A stretch of DNA of 50,966 bases, taken from NCBI GenBank assembly GCA_023489425.1, contig JAMDCG010000008.1, positions 1-50,966 on the forward strand. The letters are read 5' to 3'. Position numbers and translations under genes: made by a program. Under the pieces are notes generated by a model. That model was given only the letters and a program-made list of their open reading frames with translations, made no database searches and was not told where the DNA came from. Positions 17,169 to 25,599 of the stretch are shown one piece after another. Origin of the DNA: Thermoplasmatota archaeon (lineage in GTDB: Archaea > Thermoplasmatota > Thermoplasmata > Thermoplasmatales > Thermoplasmataceae). Within the stretch, counting starts at the first letter, position 1. The number at the start of each line of letters is the position of its first letter.

Positions 17169-18623
17169 ATGCTTAAGTTTGATCGCGTTAAAATTCAGGA
17201 GGAAGATCCAAAGGAGAGAAGCAAAAGCTTTACGATAGAACCGATGAAGGAATACACAACAGAAGAGGCGACAGCTGAAGCATCAAGATGTATTGGCTGC
17301 AATATATGCACACAGGCATGTCCTGCAAGTCTTGATATAGGCGCATATATAAACAGCACCGCAGTAGGCGATCCGGCTCAGACGGTAAGAATAGTTTTTG
17401 AAAACCTACCATTTCCAGCCATTATAGGGAGGGTATGCACACATAATTGTGAAGACATTTGTGTTATGTATGACACAGGTGGACCTCTGGCAATAAGACA
17501 CCTCAAGAGATATGCTGCGGATCAATTTGACGATTATGGAAAGATATTGAATGTGAAGAAGAGATCATTCATAAACAAGAGGGTTGCGGTTATAGGTGCT
17601 GGTCCTGCAGGATTGAGTGCTGCATACTATTTATCAATACAGGGAGTTAGGGTCACTGTATTTGAATCACTACCTGTAATGGGAGGTTTCATGAGAGTTG
17701 GTATACCACGCTACAGGCTCCCGTTTGAAGTAATTGAAAAGGAAACAGGTTATATAACATCAAATGGGGTAGAAGTTAAGTTAAACACAAAAGTTGGCGT
17801 GGACATTACATTCAAGGAAATTCTGAATAGTTTTGACGCCGTATTTCTTGGAGTGGGTACACATAAGCCGAGAATGACCGGTACGCCAGGTAGTGACGCA
17901 AAAAACCTCATGCATGCGACAGAGTTTCTTAGGAGAACAGCACTGGGCGAGAAGCTACCAGTAGGTGACAAGGTTATTGTAATCGGGGGAGGATTTACAG
18001 CAAATGATGCCGCAAGAACCTCTCTCAGACTGGGTGCAACTGAGATAAATATAATGTACAGAAGGAGAGAAATAGATCGACCGGGTTATCCTTCAATGAA
18101 TGCAGACGAAGAAATGGAAGAATCACTTGGAGAGAGCGTAAATTATATGTGGGAAATCACCCCATTTGAATACGTGAAAGAAGGGGATAGAATAACCCAG
18201 GTCAAATACTGGAAGAACCAGATGGTTCAGGATACAGGTGGAAGAGCCAAACCTGTACCGCAAAAGGAAAAGACATTCACAATGGATGTTGATTTTGTTG
18301 TTGAAGCCACCGGTCAGGAAACTGATTTCTCATTCCTTGGCGAGGAATATGCGAGGCAACTGCGCCTGACTCCTCATGGTGGAATAATAGTGGACCAGAG
18401 AGGAATGACAAGCATAGAAGGCGTGTTCTCAGGAGGGGACTCTACCAACATGACTCATGATCTGATCAGCGCAGTTAGGGATGGGGACATTGCAACACTT
18501 GGAATTCTGGACTATCTCAATCTTATGGATAAGGTAAATGAGGAATACCTTCCACTCCTTGACAGATGGAAAAAGTTCTCTCCTATGGCTGCCAAGCTTG
18601 CATATGCTGACAGAGTAAAGTAA
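17169..18623 (+). CDS. GltD-like NAD(P)H-dependent iron-sulfur flavoprotein
   Basis: A 484-residue FAD/NAD(P)H oxidoreductase of the glutamate synthase small-subunit/NfnB/dihydropyrimidine dehydrogenase N-terminal type. Two cysteine clusters are visible: Cys41-Cys44-Cys47-Cys51 (CIGCNICTQAC) and Cys90-Cys94-Cys98 (GRVCTHNCEDIC), expected to hold [4Fe-4S] centres. FAD binds at GAGPAG (143-148) and the pyridine nucleotide at VIGGGFTANDAA. The final GVFSGGDSTNMTHDLISAVRDG is the usual second FAD motif. No GltB or NfnA gene is adjacent, so the physiological acceptor is unknown; it could feed electrons to a ferredoxin or to a remote glutamate synthase. Confidence 0.9.
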   Translation: MLKFDRVKIQEEDPKERSKSFTIEPMKEYTTEEATAEASRCIGCNICTQACPASLDIGAYINSTAVGDPAQTVRIVFENLPFPAIIGRVCTHNCEDICVMYDTGGPLAIRHLKRYAADQFDDYGKILNVKKRSFINKRVAVIGAGPAGLSAAYYLSIQGVRVTVFESLPVMGGFMRVGIPRYRLPFEVIEKETGYITSNGVEVKLNTKVGVDITFKEILNSFDAVFLGVGTHKPRMTGTPGSDAKNLMHATEFLRRTALGEKLPVGDKVIVIGGGFTANDAARTSLRLGATEINIMYRRREIDRPGYPSMNADEEMEESLGESVNYMWEITPFEYVKEGDRITQVKYWKNQMVQDTGGRAKPVPQKEKTFTMDVDFVVEATGQETDFSFLGEEYARQLRLTPHGGIIVDQRGMTSIEGVFSGGDSTNMTHDLISAVRDGDIATLGILDYLNLMDKVNEEYLPLLDRWKKFSPMAAKLAYADRVK

Positions 18624-18680
18624 AAAATTTCCCAAAATAAAGGGAATATGCTGGGAGGTCGAATAGATTACCAAAACAAT

Positions 18681-18688
18681 ATTTATAC
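18681..18688 (+). promoter_or_regulatory. TATA box of the FlaR-like kinase gene
   Basis: ATTTATAC lies 26-33 bases before ATG 18714. Confidence 0.45.
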
Positions 18689-18713
18689 GTGTTGACATCT
18701 CCATTACCGAATA

Positions 18714-19274
18714 ATGAATCACAATCGCAGGATACTGGTAATTGGCTCTTCAGGCTCCGGAAAGTCAACATTTTCAAGGGAATTATCGAGAATAAGAGGA
18801 ATCCCTTTGTATCATCTGGATAAAATATACTGGAGGAGTGGCTGGAATCCTATCCCGGAGGAAGTTTTCAATGAGGAAATGATGAAAATCCTCCCGAAAG
18901 AGGAATGGATACTGGATGGAAATTATTCACAGAGCCTTGCCAACAGGATCCAATTTTCTGAAACTGTTATTTTTCTAGATTTCAAATGGCCTGTATGTGC
19001 CTTCAGGGCAATTAGAAGAAATATCAAGAACAGGTGGAATCAAAGAACAGACATTACCGAAGGATGTGAAGAGAAATTCAATCATGATTTTTATGAACTT
19101 CTAAAATACATTAGGAATTTTCCAAAAACAGACAGGATAAAAATAATCAAATTACTGGAGGCAAATGCTTATGAAAAAGAGATCATCATCTTCAGTAATT
19201 CAACATCAGTGAGGCAATATCTGCAGAGAATTGCCAACGAAGAAGCAGAGTCGAAAATAGAGAATGTCTTCTGA
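18714..19274 (+). CDS. P-loop kinase, FlaR/topology-modulation family
   Basis: A 186-residue adenylate-kinase-like P-loop protein. It has Walker A GSSGSGKST (about 12-20), then PLYHLDKIYWRSGWNPIPEE, WILDGNYSQ and VIFLDFKWPVCAFR, the motif order of proteins annotated as FlaR or DNA topology modulation proteins, common in bacteria. The real substrate of that family is not established. It stands alone and converges on serS with only four bases between the stop codons. A bacterial origin is plausible. Confidence 0.8.
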   Translation: MNHNRRILVIGSSGSGKSTFSRELSRIRGIPLYHLDKIYWRSGWNPIPEEVFNEEMMKILPKEEWILDGNYSQSLANRIQFSETVIFLDFKWPVCAFRAIRRNIKNRWNQRTDITEGCEEKFNHDFYELLKYIRNFPKTDRIKIIKLLEANAYEKEIIIFSNSTSVRQYLQRIANEEAESKIENVF

Positions 19275-19278
19275 ACAC

Positions 19279-20601
19279 TCACTCCACCGATATATGATCA
19301 AATCCGGTATAAGGTATAAGGGCTTTTGGGATTTCAATTCTGTTTTCAGTTGAAAAATTCTCCATTATAGCTACCATAACTCTAGTAGTGGCAATTGCTG
19401 TTCCATTAAGAGTGTGAACAAACTGATTGCCTTCAGGGGTCCTGTATTTTATGTTGAGAGACCTTGCCTGATAATCAGTGTCATTTGAAATCGAAGCCAG
19501 TTCCCTAAATTTACCCTGATGTGGAAACCATCCTTCTATATCATACTTCTTGGCTGCCAGGCTTCCCAGTTCACCAGAACAGACGTTTATCACCCTGAAC
19601 GGGATATCTAGGCTGTTCAGTAGATCTTCAGTATTCCTCAGCAGTTCTTCGAGGTAGTCCCAGGAATCCTCTGGTTTGCAGAATATGAACTGTTCAACTT
19701 TTTTGAAATAATGAACCCTGAATATGCCCTTGGTATCCTTGCCATGTGCTCCAGCCTCCTTCCTGAAACAGGGAGAAAACCCGGACACTTTCAAAGGAAG
19801 TTCATTTTGATCAAGAATTTCGTTCATGAGCATGGCAGCTATTGGATGTTCAGATGTAGAAATAAGATACAGATCTTCTCCTTCTATTTTATAAACAGCC
19901 TCATTGAATGTGCCCTCATCTGTAGCTTTCCATATGGAATTACCGTTGATCATTGGTGGAGGTTCCACTATTGAAAATCCACGTTGACCAATGAAATCTA
20001 TGGCATAGTTAACCAGTGCCAGTTCAAGTTTCACCAGCTGGTTTCTGGAAATATAAAATCTTGCTCCAGAAATCTTACCTGCCCTTTCTAGATCTACAAG
20101 ATTCATTCGCTCAGATAGATCGATATGGCTGTATGTGTTGTCTACGATCTGATATTTTCCTGAATTTTCTGTAAATTTGTTGAATTCTTCCAGGCTGTCA
20201 TTCCTAACCCTTGCCTTCCCGGAAAATTTTATGAATTTACTGTTTTCATCACCAAAACATATGGGTACAGATTCATCAAGTAAATTGGGAATCCTGGATA
20301 CTGTTATTTCTCTTTCCTTTTCTATCTCAGACTGCTCGCTTTCGAGTAGCTTTAGTTCCTCATTTAATTTTCTTACGTCATCTTTTATGCCTTCTGTTTC
20401 TTCACCGCTCTTTACTCTTCTGGACACATCCATGCTCAGGGCATTTCTCTGCTTCCTCAGTTCATTAATTTTTTTAACGTTATCTCTCCACTTTTCATCC
20501 AGGGTGAAAAATTTTTCTATAAGTCCCTGATCACCTCCTCTTCCCTTTATAGATTTCATGTATTGTTCTGGGTTTTCTCTTAGCCTTTTTATATCAATCA
20601 T
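19279..20601 (-). CDS. serS: Seryl-tRNA synthetase (common type)
   Basis: Charges tRNA-Ser and tRNA-Sec-like acceptors with serine. The 440-residue class II enzyme has the N-terminal long coiled-coil arm (about residues 28-105, rich in Lys/Glu/Leu), motif 2 around SPCFRKEAGAHGKDTKG and the motif 3 region LNGTAIATTRVMVAIMENF. It is the ordinary rather than the methanogen type. A TATA-like element at 20623-20631 lies about 22-30 bases upstream of its ATG. Confidence 0.96.
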   Translation of the reverse strand: MIDIKRLRENPEQYMKSIKGRGGDQGLIEKFFTLDEKWRDNVKKINELRKQRNALSMDVSRRVKSGEETEGIKDDVRKLNEELKLLESEQSEIEKEREITVSRIPNLLDESVPICFGDENSKFIKFSGKARVRNDSLEEFNKFTENSGKYQIVDNTYSHIDLSERMNLVDLERAGKISGARFYISRNQLVKLELALVNYAIDFIGQRGFSIVEPPPMINGNSIWKATDEGTFNEAVYKIEGEDLYLISTSEHPIAAMLMNEILDQNELPLKVSGFSPCFRKEAGAHGKDTKGIFRVHYFKKVEQFIFCKPEDSWDYLEELLRNTEDLLNSLDIPFRVINVCSGELGSLAAKKYDIEGWFPHQGKFRELASISNDTDYQARSLNIKYRTPEGNQFVHTLNGTAIATTRVMVAIMENFSTENRIEIPKALIPYTGFDHISVE

Positions 20602-20622
20602 AAAACAAGGAAATATAAAGGC

Positions 20623-20631
20623 TATATTAAT
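20623..20631 (-). promoter_or_regulatory. TATA-like element of serS
   Basis: On the minus strand this AT-only stretch (TATTAATATA-like) ends about 22 bases before the serS ATG. A second AT-rich block closer to the gene is too near to act as the TATA box. Confidence 0.35.
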
Positions 20632-20696
20632 ATTGCATCAAATTTACAATTCCTTCATACCAAAATCCATGTATCGTATGCTAAATATGTAATAAC

Positions 20697-20984
20697 CTAA
20701 GATTCCCCGAAGATCTTGTGACGTGGAGTCGATTCAAGTATGGACTTTCCATAATCCACAGTATTTTCATAATCTATGGTCCTGAGGAAGTTTTCAAAAG
20801 ATTTCTTATCCTTCCAAACCGTATATATCATGTATTCCTCAGGGGACTTAACCTCTCTATAGAGTTTTCCCTCCAGAAATCCATTATCCCCATTTTCCAG
20901 CATTTTCACGACTCCATTGAATTTTTGTTCAAAATCTGCCTCATGACCTTTCTTGACTTTATAATAGAGGCCAACATTTATCAT
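20697..20984 (-). CDS. ABM-domain (antibiotic biosynthesis monooxygenase-like) protein
   Basis: A 95-residue ferredoxin-like-fold protein. The pattern VGLYYKVKKGHEADFEQKF, then GFLEGKLYREVKSPEEYMI and WKDKKSFENFL matches the ABM/YgiN/IsdG-like superfamily, whose members include quinol monooxygenases and haem-degrading enzymes. Substrate residues diagnostic of haem degradation are not clear. It is a single gene; TTATATATAAA at 21004-21014 is 20-30 bases upstream of its ATG. Confidence 0.82.
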   Translation of the reverse strand: MINVGLYYKVKKGHEADFEQKFNGVVKMLENGDNGFLEGKLYREVKSPEEYMIYTVWKDKKSFENFLRTIDYENTVDYGKSILESTPRHKIFGES

Positions 20985-21003
20985 AATTCACTATTTTGTT
21001 GCA

Positions 21004-21014
21004 TTATATATAAA
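21004..21014 (-). promoter_or_regulatory. TATA box of the ABM-domain gene
   Basis: The AT-only TTTATATATAA (minus strand) lies 20-30 bases before ATG 20984. Confidence 0.5.
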
Positions 21015-21071
21015 TTTTTTATTTTTAGAAATTATAAAAAAGAATCGAGTTAATACCAATATTCCTGGATT

Positions 21072-21602
21072 TCACTCTATGTATCCGCAATCTTCTCTAT
21101 CGCACCTGAAAAATTTGATTTCCCCATTCTCATTGTAAACAGGCTCAAGTTTACCGCTATTGCATTTCGGACATATATATGTGTATTCGTTGGTCTTATG
21201 CGAAAACAGAACCTGATATATCGATTCAGAGGAGAGATATCTTGCAAGGTCTGTAATTGTTACCATCCCAATTATATTCTCATTTTTGTCGTAAACAGCA
21301 CATCTTGTAAGTGCATTTTTCGAGAGAAAAGCTGCAACATCTTTAACATCATAATCCGAGGGCACCTTTGGAATGTGATGACGCATAATATATTTCACTT
21401 TCAGGGAGTCAGGTTTTACATTTCTCTGTATGAATCGTCTCAGCATGCTTCTCTCGCTGATCATACCAACATATTTGCCATCAGCATCAACTGCCATCAA
21501 GCCATAAACATGATTTTTATTCATAAATGCAGCTGCATCAAAAACTGTTGCATCCTCGCTAATGGTATAAATATTCTTATCAACAATTTTTCCAACTTTC
21601 AT
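21072..21602 (-). CDS. CBS-domain pair protein with C-terminal zinc ribbon
   Basis: A 176-residue putative regulatory protein. Two CBS motifs occupy about residues 1-130 (ISEDATVFDAAAFMNKN; SDYDVKDVAAFLSKN; GMVTITDLARYL), which together usually bind adenine nucleotides. The C-terminal 35 residues form a zinc ribbon with CPKC and then CDREDC. Such CBS/ribbon proteins are common in archaea; the target is unknown. The gene has its own AT-rich promoter (ATAAAAATATT at 21625-21635 on the plus strand). Confidence 0.87.
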   Translation of the reverse strand: MKVGKIVDKNIYTISEDATVFDAAAFMNKNHVYGLMAVDADGKYVGMISERSMLRRFIQRNVKPDSLKVKYIMRHHIPKVPSDYDVKDVAAFLSKNALTRCAVYDKNENIIGMVTITDLARYLSSESIYQVLFSHKTNEYTYICPKCNSGKLEPVYNENGEIKFFRCDREDCGYIE

Positions 21603-21670
21603 AATATAATAAATGTTGCATCTGATAAAAATATTACTGATATGTTAAATTTAGAATGTTTATCAATTCT

Positions 21671-22345
21671 TTATAATTTACTGAGGGTGATAGGATCTTC
21701 TTCCTCCTGTCTCTGTGACCAGGAATTTATCTCCCTGCTCCTGTTGCTGTAAGGGCTATCATCATACTGGGTATATCCTCTCCCAAGGGGTCTAAGTTCT
21801 TCTCTCTCCTCAGGTCTCATATCATAATTTCTTCCGGATGGAATCCTGAATCTTCCCTGTTCCTTTGCAGTCGTACTCATCGTCCCTCCAAGGAATGAAG
21901 TTGAATTGAAAATTATAAGACTGCTTGGAAGTATTAGACCCATGGACATCAGCACGCCATTAAACGTTTCAGTGTAAACTATGAGATTTGAATATGATGC
22001 CAGTGGTGCCTTTGAAAATGCATATATCCCGTCCTTCAGATAGTATCCTGCAAAACTTACTGCCTGCAATCCAGTAGAGATCATATAAAGTGACACGAAA
22101 ATAATGACTGCCGACATGATCAGCGAGACTTCCATGGCGTTCTTTGCACTTCCAGACTTCCTGCCAGCCACGTAACCTGATAGGAGTGGACCACCTATGG
22201 GTATCCACCAGAGCAGAGCTATGGCTACTATGGAAGTTAAAAATCCATTCCTGATCTCGTTTGCCTCTTTTTTACCGCCCAGATCTATCTCTGCCCTGCT
22301 GCCGCGCATCTTGTTTGGCTTACCTATGGCTGACACTCGTCGCAT
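21671..22345 (-). CDS. Membrane protein with Gly-rich hairpin and disordered charged tail
   Basis: A 224-residue protein of unknown function. A basic N-terminus (about 30 residues) precedes a helix with LLWWIPIGGPLLSGYVAGRK, a glycine-rich hairpin like that of DUF5518-type archaeal membrane proteins. Two or three further hydrophobic helices follow (about 70-95, 125-150). From about residue 155 to the end it is polar and rich in Arg, Glu, Ser and Tyr, predicted disordered and cytoplasmic. I assign no activity. It is transcribed separately from the downstream-strand operon, whose T-run lies beyond its start. Confidence 0.72.
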   Translation of the reverse strand: MRRVSAIGKPNKMRGSRAEIDLGGKKEANEIRNGFLTSIVAIALLWWIPIGGPLLSGYVAGRKSGSAKNAMEVSLIMSAVIIFVSLYMISTGLQAVSFAGYYLKDGIYAFSKAPLASYSNLIVYTETFNGVLMSMGLILPSSLIIFNSTSFLGGTMSTTAKEQGRFRIPSGRNYDMRPEEREELRPLGRGYTQYDDSPYSNRSREINSWSQRQEEEDPITLSKL

Positions 22346-22386
22346 ACATAACTGACATCATGAAAGTATATTAATTTTATGCTTAT

Positions 22387-22393
22387 AAAAAAA
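22387..22393 (-). terminator. T-run terminator of the hel308-pgsA operon
   Basis: Seven T residues on the minus strand begin three bases after the pgsA-like stop codon, consistent with archaeal termination. Confidence 0.5.
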
Positions 22394-22396
22394 TAA

Positions 22397-23029
22397 TCAT
22401 CTCTCCATCTGTTTCAGGCCTTTGATTGATTGAACAAATCTTTCACCAGATGTTATATAACCTGCGATAAAAAACCAGATCAGCAGTATGTTGATCGGGG
22501 TAAAGTCAATGTAAAAAATATAGCTGAATGGGAAAATTATCTCAATAATTATAATAACAAGCATCAATACCAGCCTGTCTGCCCTGCCAAGCACTCCCCC
22601 ATAATTCCTCTTAAGACCAAGGGCCTGGGCCTGTGTTCCAAGATAACTGGTCATGAACACACCTCCAAGGGCCAAAATTCCTATGTATATATTACCGTAT
22701 AATGAGAAGGCAAAACCAGTTATTAGTGCTATATCTGAATATCTGTCAAAAGTATGATCAAGCATATCCCCTGCCTTTGAGCTGATATTCTTCTTTCTCG
22801 CAACAAACCCATCAAGCGCATCAAGTGTTGATGAAAGAAGTATGAGGACAAAAGCGAGTATGAGGAAGTAGGAAGAAATCATCCTTCCGCTGATTGCTAT
22901 AAAGACACCGGCCAGAACAGCGAATACGAAAGAAACCTCAGTCAGGGTATTTGGGTTGAATCGCATGAAAGGCTTACTTAGTTTTTCCAGAAGAGGATTA
23001 ACATTTCCTCTCATTGAATCAAGTGCCAT
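22397..23029 (-). CDS. CDP-alcohol phosphatidyltransferase (archaetidyl-inositol-phosphate/PgsA type)
   Basis: A membrane enzyme that transfers a phosphoarchaetidyl group from a CDP-lipid to a polar alcohol in ether-lipid head-group synthesis. The diagnostic DGxxAR...G...D...D motif is complete: DALDGFVARK followed by AGDMLDHTFDRYSD (about residues 70-95). The 210-residue length and about six membrane helices fit. Archaetidylinositol-phosphate synthase is the likeliest member in this group, but head-group choice is an inference. It overlaps the kinase gene by 11 bases and ends the operon. Confidence 0.88.
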   Translation of the reverse strand: MALDSMRGNVNPLLEKLSKPFMRFNPNTLTEVSFVFAVLAGVFIAISGRMISSYFLILAFVLILLSSTLDALDGFVARKKNISSKAGDMLDHTFDRYSDIALITGFAFSLYGNIYIGILALGGVFMTSYLGTQAQALGLKRNYGGVLGRADRLVLMLVIIIIEIIFPFSYIFYIDFTPINILLIWFFIAGYITSGERFVQSIKGLKQMER

Positions 23030-23492
23030 TGTGCTTCATCTCCATTTTCCTGATAAAGTTAACTGCATCACGCAGATTCTTCTCTTCTCTATCATCATCC
23101 GTGTTCAATCTCATAATCCTGTTGAATGGATAGTTCTCCATGCATTCGCATCCTATGCAGTCACTCATCAGGCAGTCCATGTTTTCCGCAATCTTTTTTT
23201 CATCATAACCTCTTTCCTTCAATCTTTTTTCCAGGACATCTGGTGAGCATTCCATCAGTATTACTGCAAAGCTGGGCAGCAGGTGAGAATAATGGGAGTC
23301 GAGTATCTTTCCCATGTCAGAACTTATCTTGGGTATGAGGCAATCAAGATCAACCTGGTCATTTTGAGTGCAACCAGCTGTAATGGAAAATCTGTTCAGG
23401 TCAATGGTTTCATAGCCACGTTCCGCCAGAAACTTGCACAGGGTGCTCTTTCCAGTTCCTGGAACTCCCGTTACTGAAATATTAAACTTCAT
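23019..23492 (-). CDS. Fap7/AK6-like adenylate kinase
   Basis: A small P-loop kinase/ATPase of the Fap7 (human AK6) family, which in archaea and eukaryotes acts in small-subunit ribosome maturation with uS11. The 157-residue product opens with NISVTGVPGTGKSTLCKFLA and has the ILMECSPDVLEKRLKERGY segment. The lid-proximal part is unusual in being cysteine-rich (CLMSDCIGCECME, about residues 105-117), where relatives have ENVxAEAxD. I begin at ATG 23492, overlapping tiaS by 11 bases; the longer frame would cover tiaS and lacks homology. Confidence 0.87.
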   Translation of the reverse strand: MKFNISVTGVPGTGKSTLCKFLAERGYETIDLNRFSITAGCTQNDQVDLDCLIPKISSDMGKILDSHYSHLLPSFAVILMECSPDVLEKRLKERGYDEKKIAENMDCLMSDCIGCECMENYPFNRIMRLNTDDDREEKNLRDAVNFIRKMEMKHNGT

Positions 23493-24819
23493 ATTCGTTG
23501 CTCCTGAAAGAAGCACCCTCCAGTTTCCATGGCATGGAAAGATGTCTCCTTGCATATGCCGGCGGCTCTAGCTTCAATGCTTTTCTCTTGTCATCGTTCT
23601 TCACGTATTCCGGTTCCATTGTATTGCTACATTTAGTGCATCTGTATTTCAGTGATCCAATATTAACGGTTCTTGAACCACACTTACTGCATAAAGGCGC
23701 CCTCCGTTCGTATATCGTGGCTGGATGAATCAGCTCCAGCTTTTCAATCTTAATTGTTCCTCTTGAATAGGACCCAAACAGTTTCACCTGATCTCCAATC
23801 TCCAGTTTATCCAGTTCATCCCTGAAACCCTTAGAAGGCTCAAAGGCAGCAGCTCTTATGTTAATATCTCCAGCTTTGACTCCGAAGAACAGGTGCCCTC
23901 CCTCCTTCCTGAAAGGCAATTCATTTATAAATCCAGTAATCTCATAGGAAGCTAATTCTCTAGGTTCCATGCCGTAATCTAGCTTTATAATATGGTCATC
24001 TGTTCCCTGATTGGTAGCGAATATCATGTAATTTCTCTCAAAGTCTGGAAATCTCGAATTGATCTCTTCCTGTATCTGAATCAGGTCATCAAATACAAGA
24101 CCTCTTATACCATATATTACAGGCGTTCTGTCCTTTGGAAAAAGGCATATCTTTCCATCTTCCAGTTCCATATTGTTGAATGTACTTTCATAGGATTCAG
24201 CAATCTTTCCAATTATTGTTTTCACTTCATCATCTACATATTCAGCTTTTGGGTATTTATAATTAAGTAACTCGTATGTTGTTCTCTTCCTGTCCCACGC
24301 TATGGAAGAAGTTGCTCCTATAATTCCTCTCCCGTTTCCTATCTTATGGTATATTGAATCTGTTCTCTTCAGGATTTCTTCTATGTAATCCATTGGAATA
24401 TCGTATTCAAGTGCACGCCTGTATATATCCGCGTCAAATTTTTTGCTTGAAATAACAATTCCTGGGTTGGTATTTGGTTGATTTTTCTCGTAATATTCCT
24501 CAACAATTTCCCTAACCTTTTCCATCATTGATTTATCATCTATTTCAGAAAAATCAGGATATGTGTCATCATTTTGTAGATTTAGTGAAATTTCATTTCT
24601 GTCGAATCTACCAACGACTGTTTTTTTTCCCTCAGTCATACTTGAAATTCGAACGCTGAGAGCACCATTCCCTCTTGTCTTGTATTTCAGGTTTGGGTTC
24701 AATCTGACGAGTCTGGGAAGAGAACTGACCCTATCAGCAAATGTTGAAACTATCCTGAAAGCTATGTAGGTAGTGCATCCAGCGTTCCTGGAATCTGTAT
24801 CGTCAATACCAATCCACAT
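23482..24819 (-). CDS. tiaS: tRNA(Ile2) 2-agmatinylcytidine synthetase TiaS
   Basis: Attaches agmatine to cytidine-34 of the CAU-anticodon tRNA-Ile2 so that it reads AUA. The 445-residue protein opens with MWIGIDDTDSRNAGCTTY, the family hallmark. It has the kinase-like and DUF1743 regions, an OB-fold segment (LDKLEIGDQVKLFGSYSRG) and a C-terminal zinc ribbon (CSKCGSRTV, CTKCSNTM). Its start is directly next to the uppS stop, so the two are co-transcribed. Confidence 0.95.
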   Translation of the reverse strand: MWIGIDDTDSRNAGCTTYIAFRIVSTFADRVSSLPRLVRLNPNLKYKTRGNGALSVRISSMTEGKKTVVGRFDRNEISLNLQNDDTYPDFSEIDDKSMMEKVREIVEEYYEKNQPNTNPGIVISSKKFDADIYRRALEYDIPMDYIEEILKRTDSIYHKIGNGRGIIGATSSIAWDRKRTTYELLNYKYPKAEYVDDEVKTIIGKIAESYESTFNNMELEDGKICLFPKDRTPVIYGIRGLVFDDLIQIQEEINSRFPDFERNYMIFATNQGTDDHIIKLDYGMEPRELASYEITGFINELPFRKEGGHLFFGVKAGDINIRAAAFEPSKGFRDELDKLEIGDQVKLFGSYSRGTIKIEKLELIHPATIYERRAPLCSKCGSRTVNIGSLKYRCTKCSNTMEPEYVKNDDKRKALKLEPPAYARRHLSMPWKLEGASFRSNEYEV

Positions 24820-25599
24820 TCAGGTGCCAAACCTCCTTTTCCTGGTCTGATATGATCTTACGGCCCTCAGGAAATCAAGTTTTCTCAACTCTGGCCAGAA
24901 CACATCGGAAAAGTAAAGCTCTGAATAAGCACCCTGCCACAGAAGGAAGTTTGAAACCCTTTCTTCCCCGCTTGTTCTCAGGATCAAATCCGGGTCCGGA
25001 ATAGTGCCGTCATAAAGATATTTCCTGAAGTTTTCTTCTGTTATATCTTTTATTTCGATCTTTCCCTCCTTGTATTCCTGAGCTATCTTTCTTATGGCTT
25101 CTATTATTTCTTCCCTTCCACCGTAAGCAACAGCAATATTGAGCTTGTATCCATCATAGTCTCTTGTTGCTTCCTCAACTTTCCTTATGGAATCCTGGAG
25201 GAATTCTGGAAGTGTATCTATGCTCCCGATGATCTTCACTTTTATCTTATTTTTCAGGACTCTCTCATCGCTTATGAGATTCAGGAGGGAGTTGCTGATC
25301 AGTGTGAATAAGAATCTCACTTCCTCATTGTCTCTCTTGAAATTTTCAGTAGAAAAAGCGTAGACAGTAACAACTCTGGTTCCTATTTCCATGCACCACT
25401 CAAGAACCTCTTCCAGTTTTTCTTTCCCTTTCACATGGCCAAGATTGGAATCCAATCCATGGGAACTTGCATACCTCCTGTTACCATCTGTTATTATCCC
25501 AACATGATACGGGATATTCCCGTCTTTCTTTATCTGCTCCAGAAGTACTTTTTCATATATTTCTTCAGTCAGGTCTCCAATCTTTCTGCTCAGGCTCAT
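24820..25599 (-). CDS. uppS: cis-prenyltransferase UppS
   Basis: Makes long-chain polyprenyl diphosphate, the glycan carrier precursor, from isopentenyl diphosphate. The 259-residue sequence has the catalytic Asp38 in GIITDGNRRYA, the flexible HVKGKEKLEEVLEW segment, YAFSTENFKR, AVAYGGREEI and the C-terminal ILRTSGEERVSNFLLWQ-AYSELYF region, all standard for UppS. It overlaps trm5 by four bases. Confidence 0.95.
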   Translation of the reverse strand: MSLSRKIGDLTEEIYEKVLLEQIKKDGNIPYHVGIITDGNRRYASSHGLDSNLGHVKGKEKLEEVLEWCMEIGTRVVTVYAFSTENFKRDNEEVRFLFTLISNSLLNLISDERVLKNKIKVKIIGSIDTLPEFLQDSIRKVEEATRDYDGYKLNIAVAYGGREEIIEAIRKIAQEYKEGKIEIKDITEENFRKYLYDGTIPDPDLILRTSGEERVSNFLLWQGAYSELYFSDVFWPELRKLDFLRAVRSYQTRKRRFGT

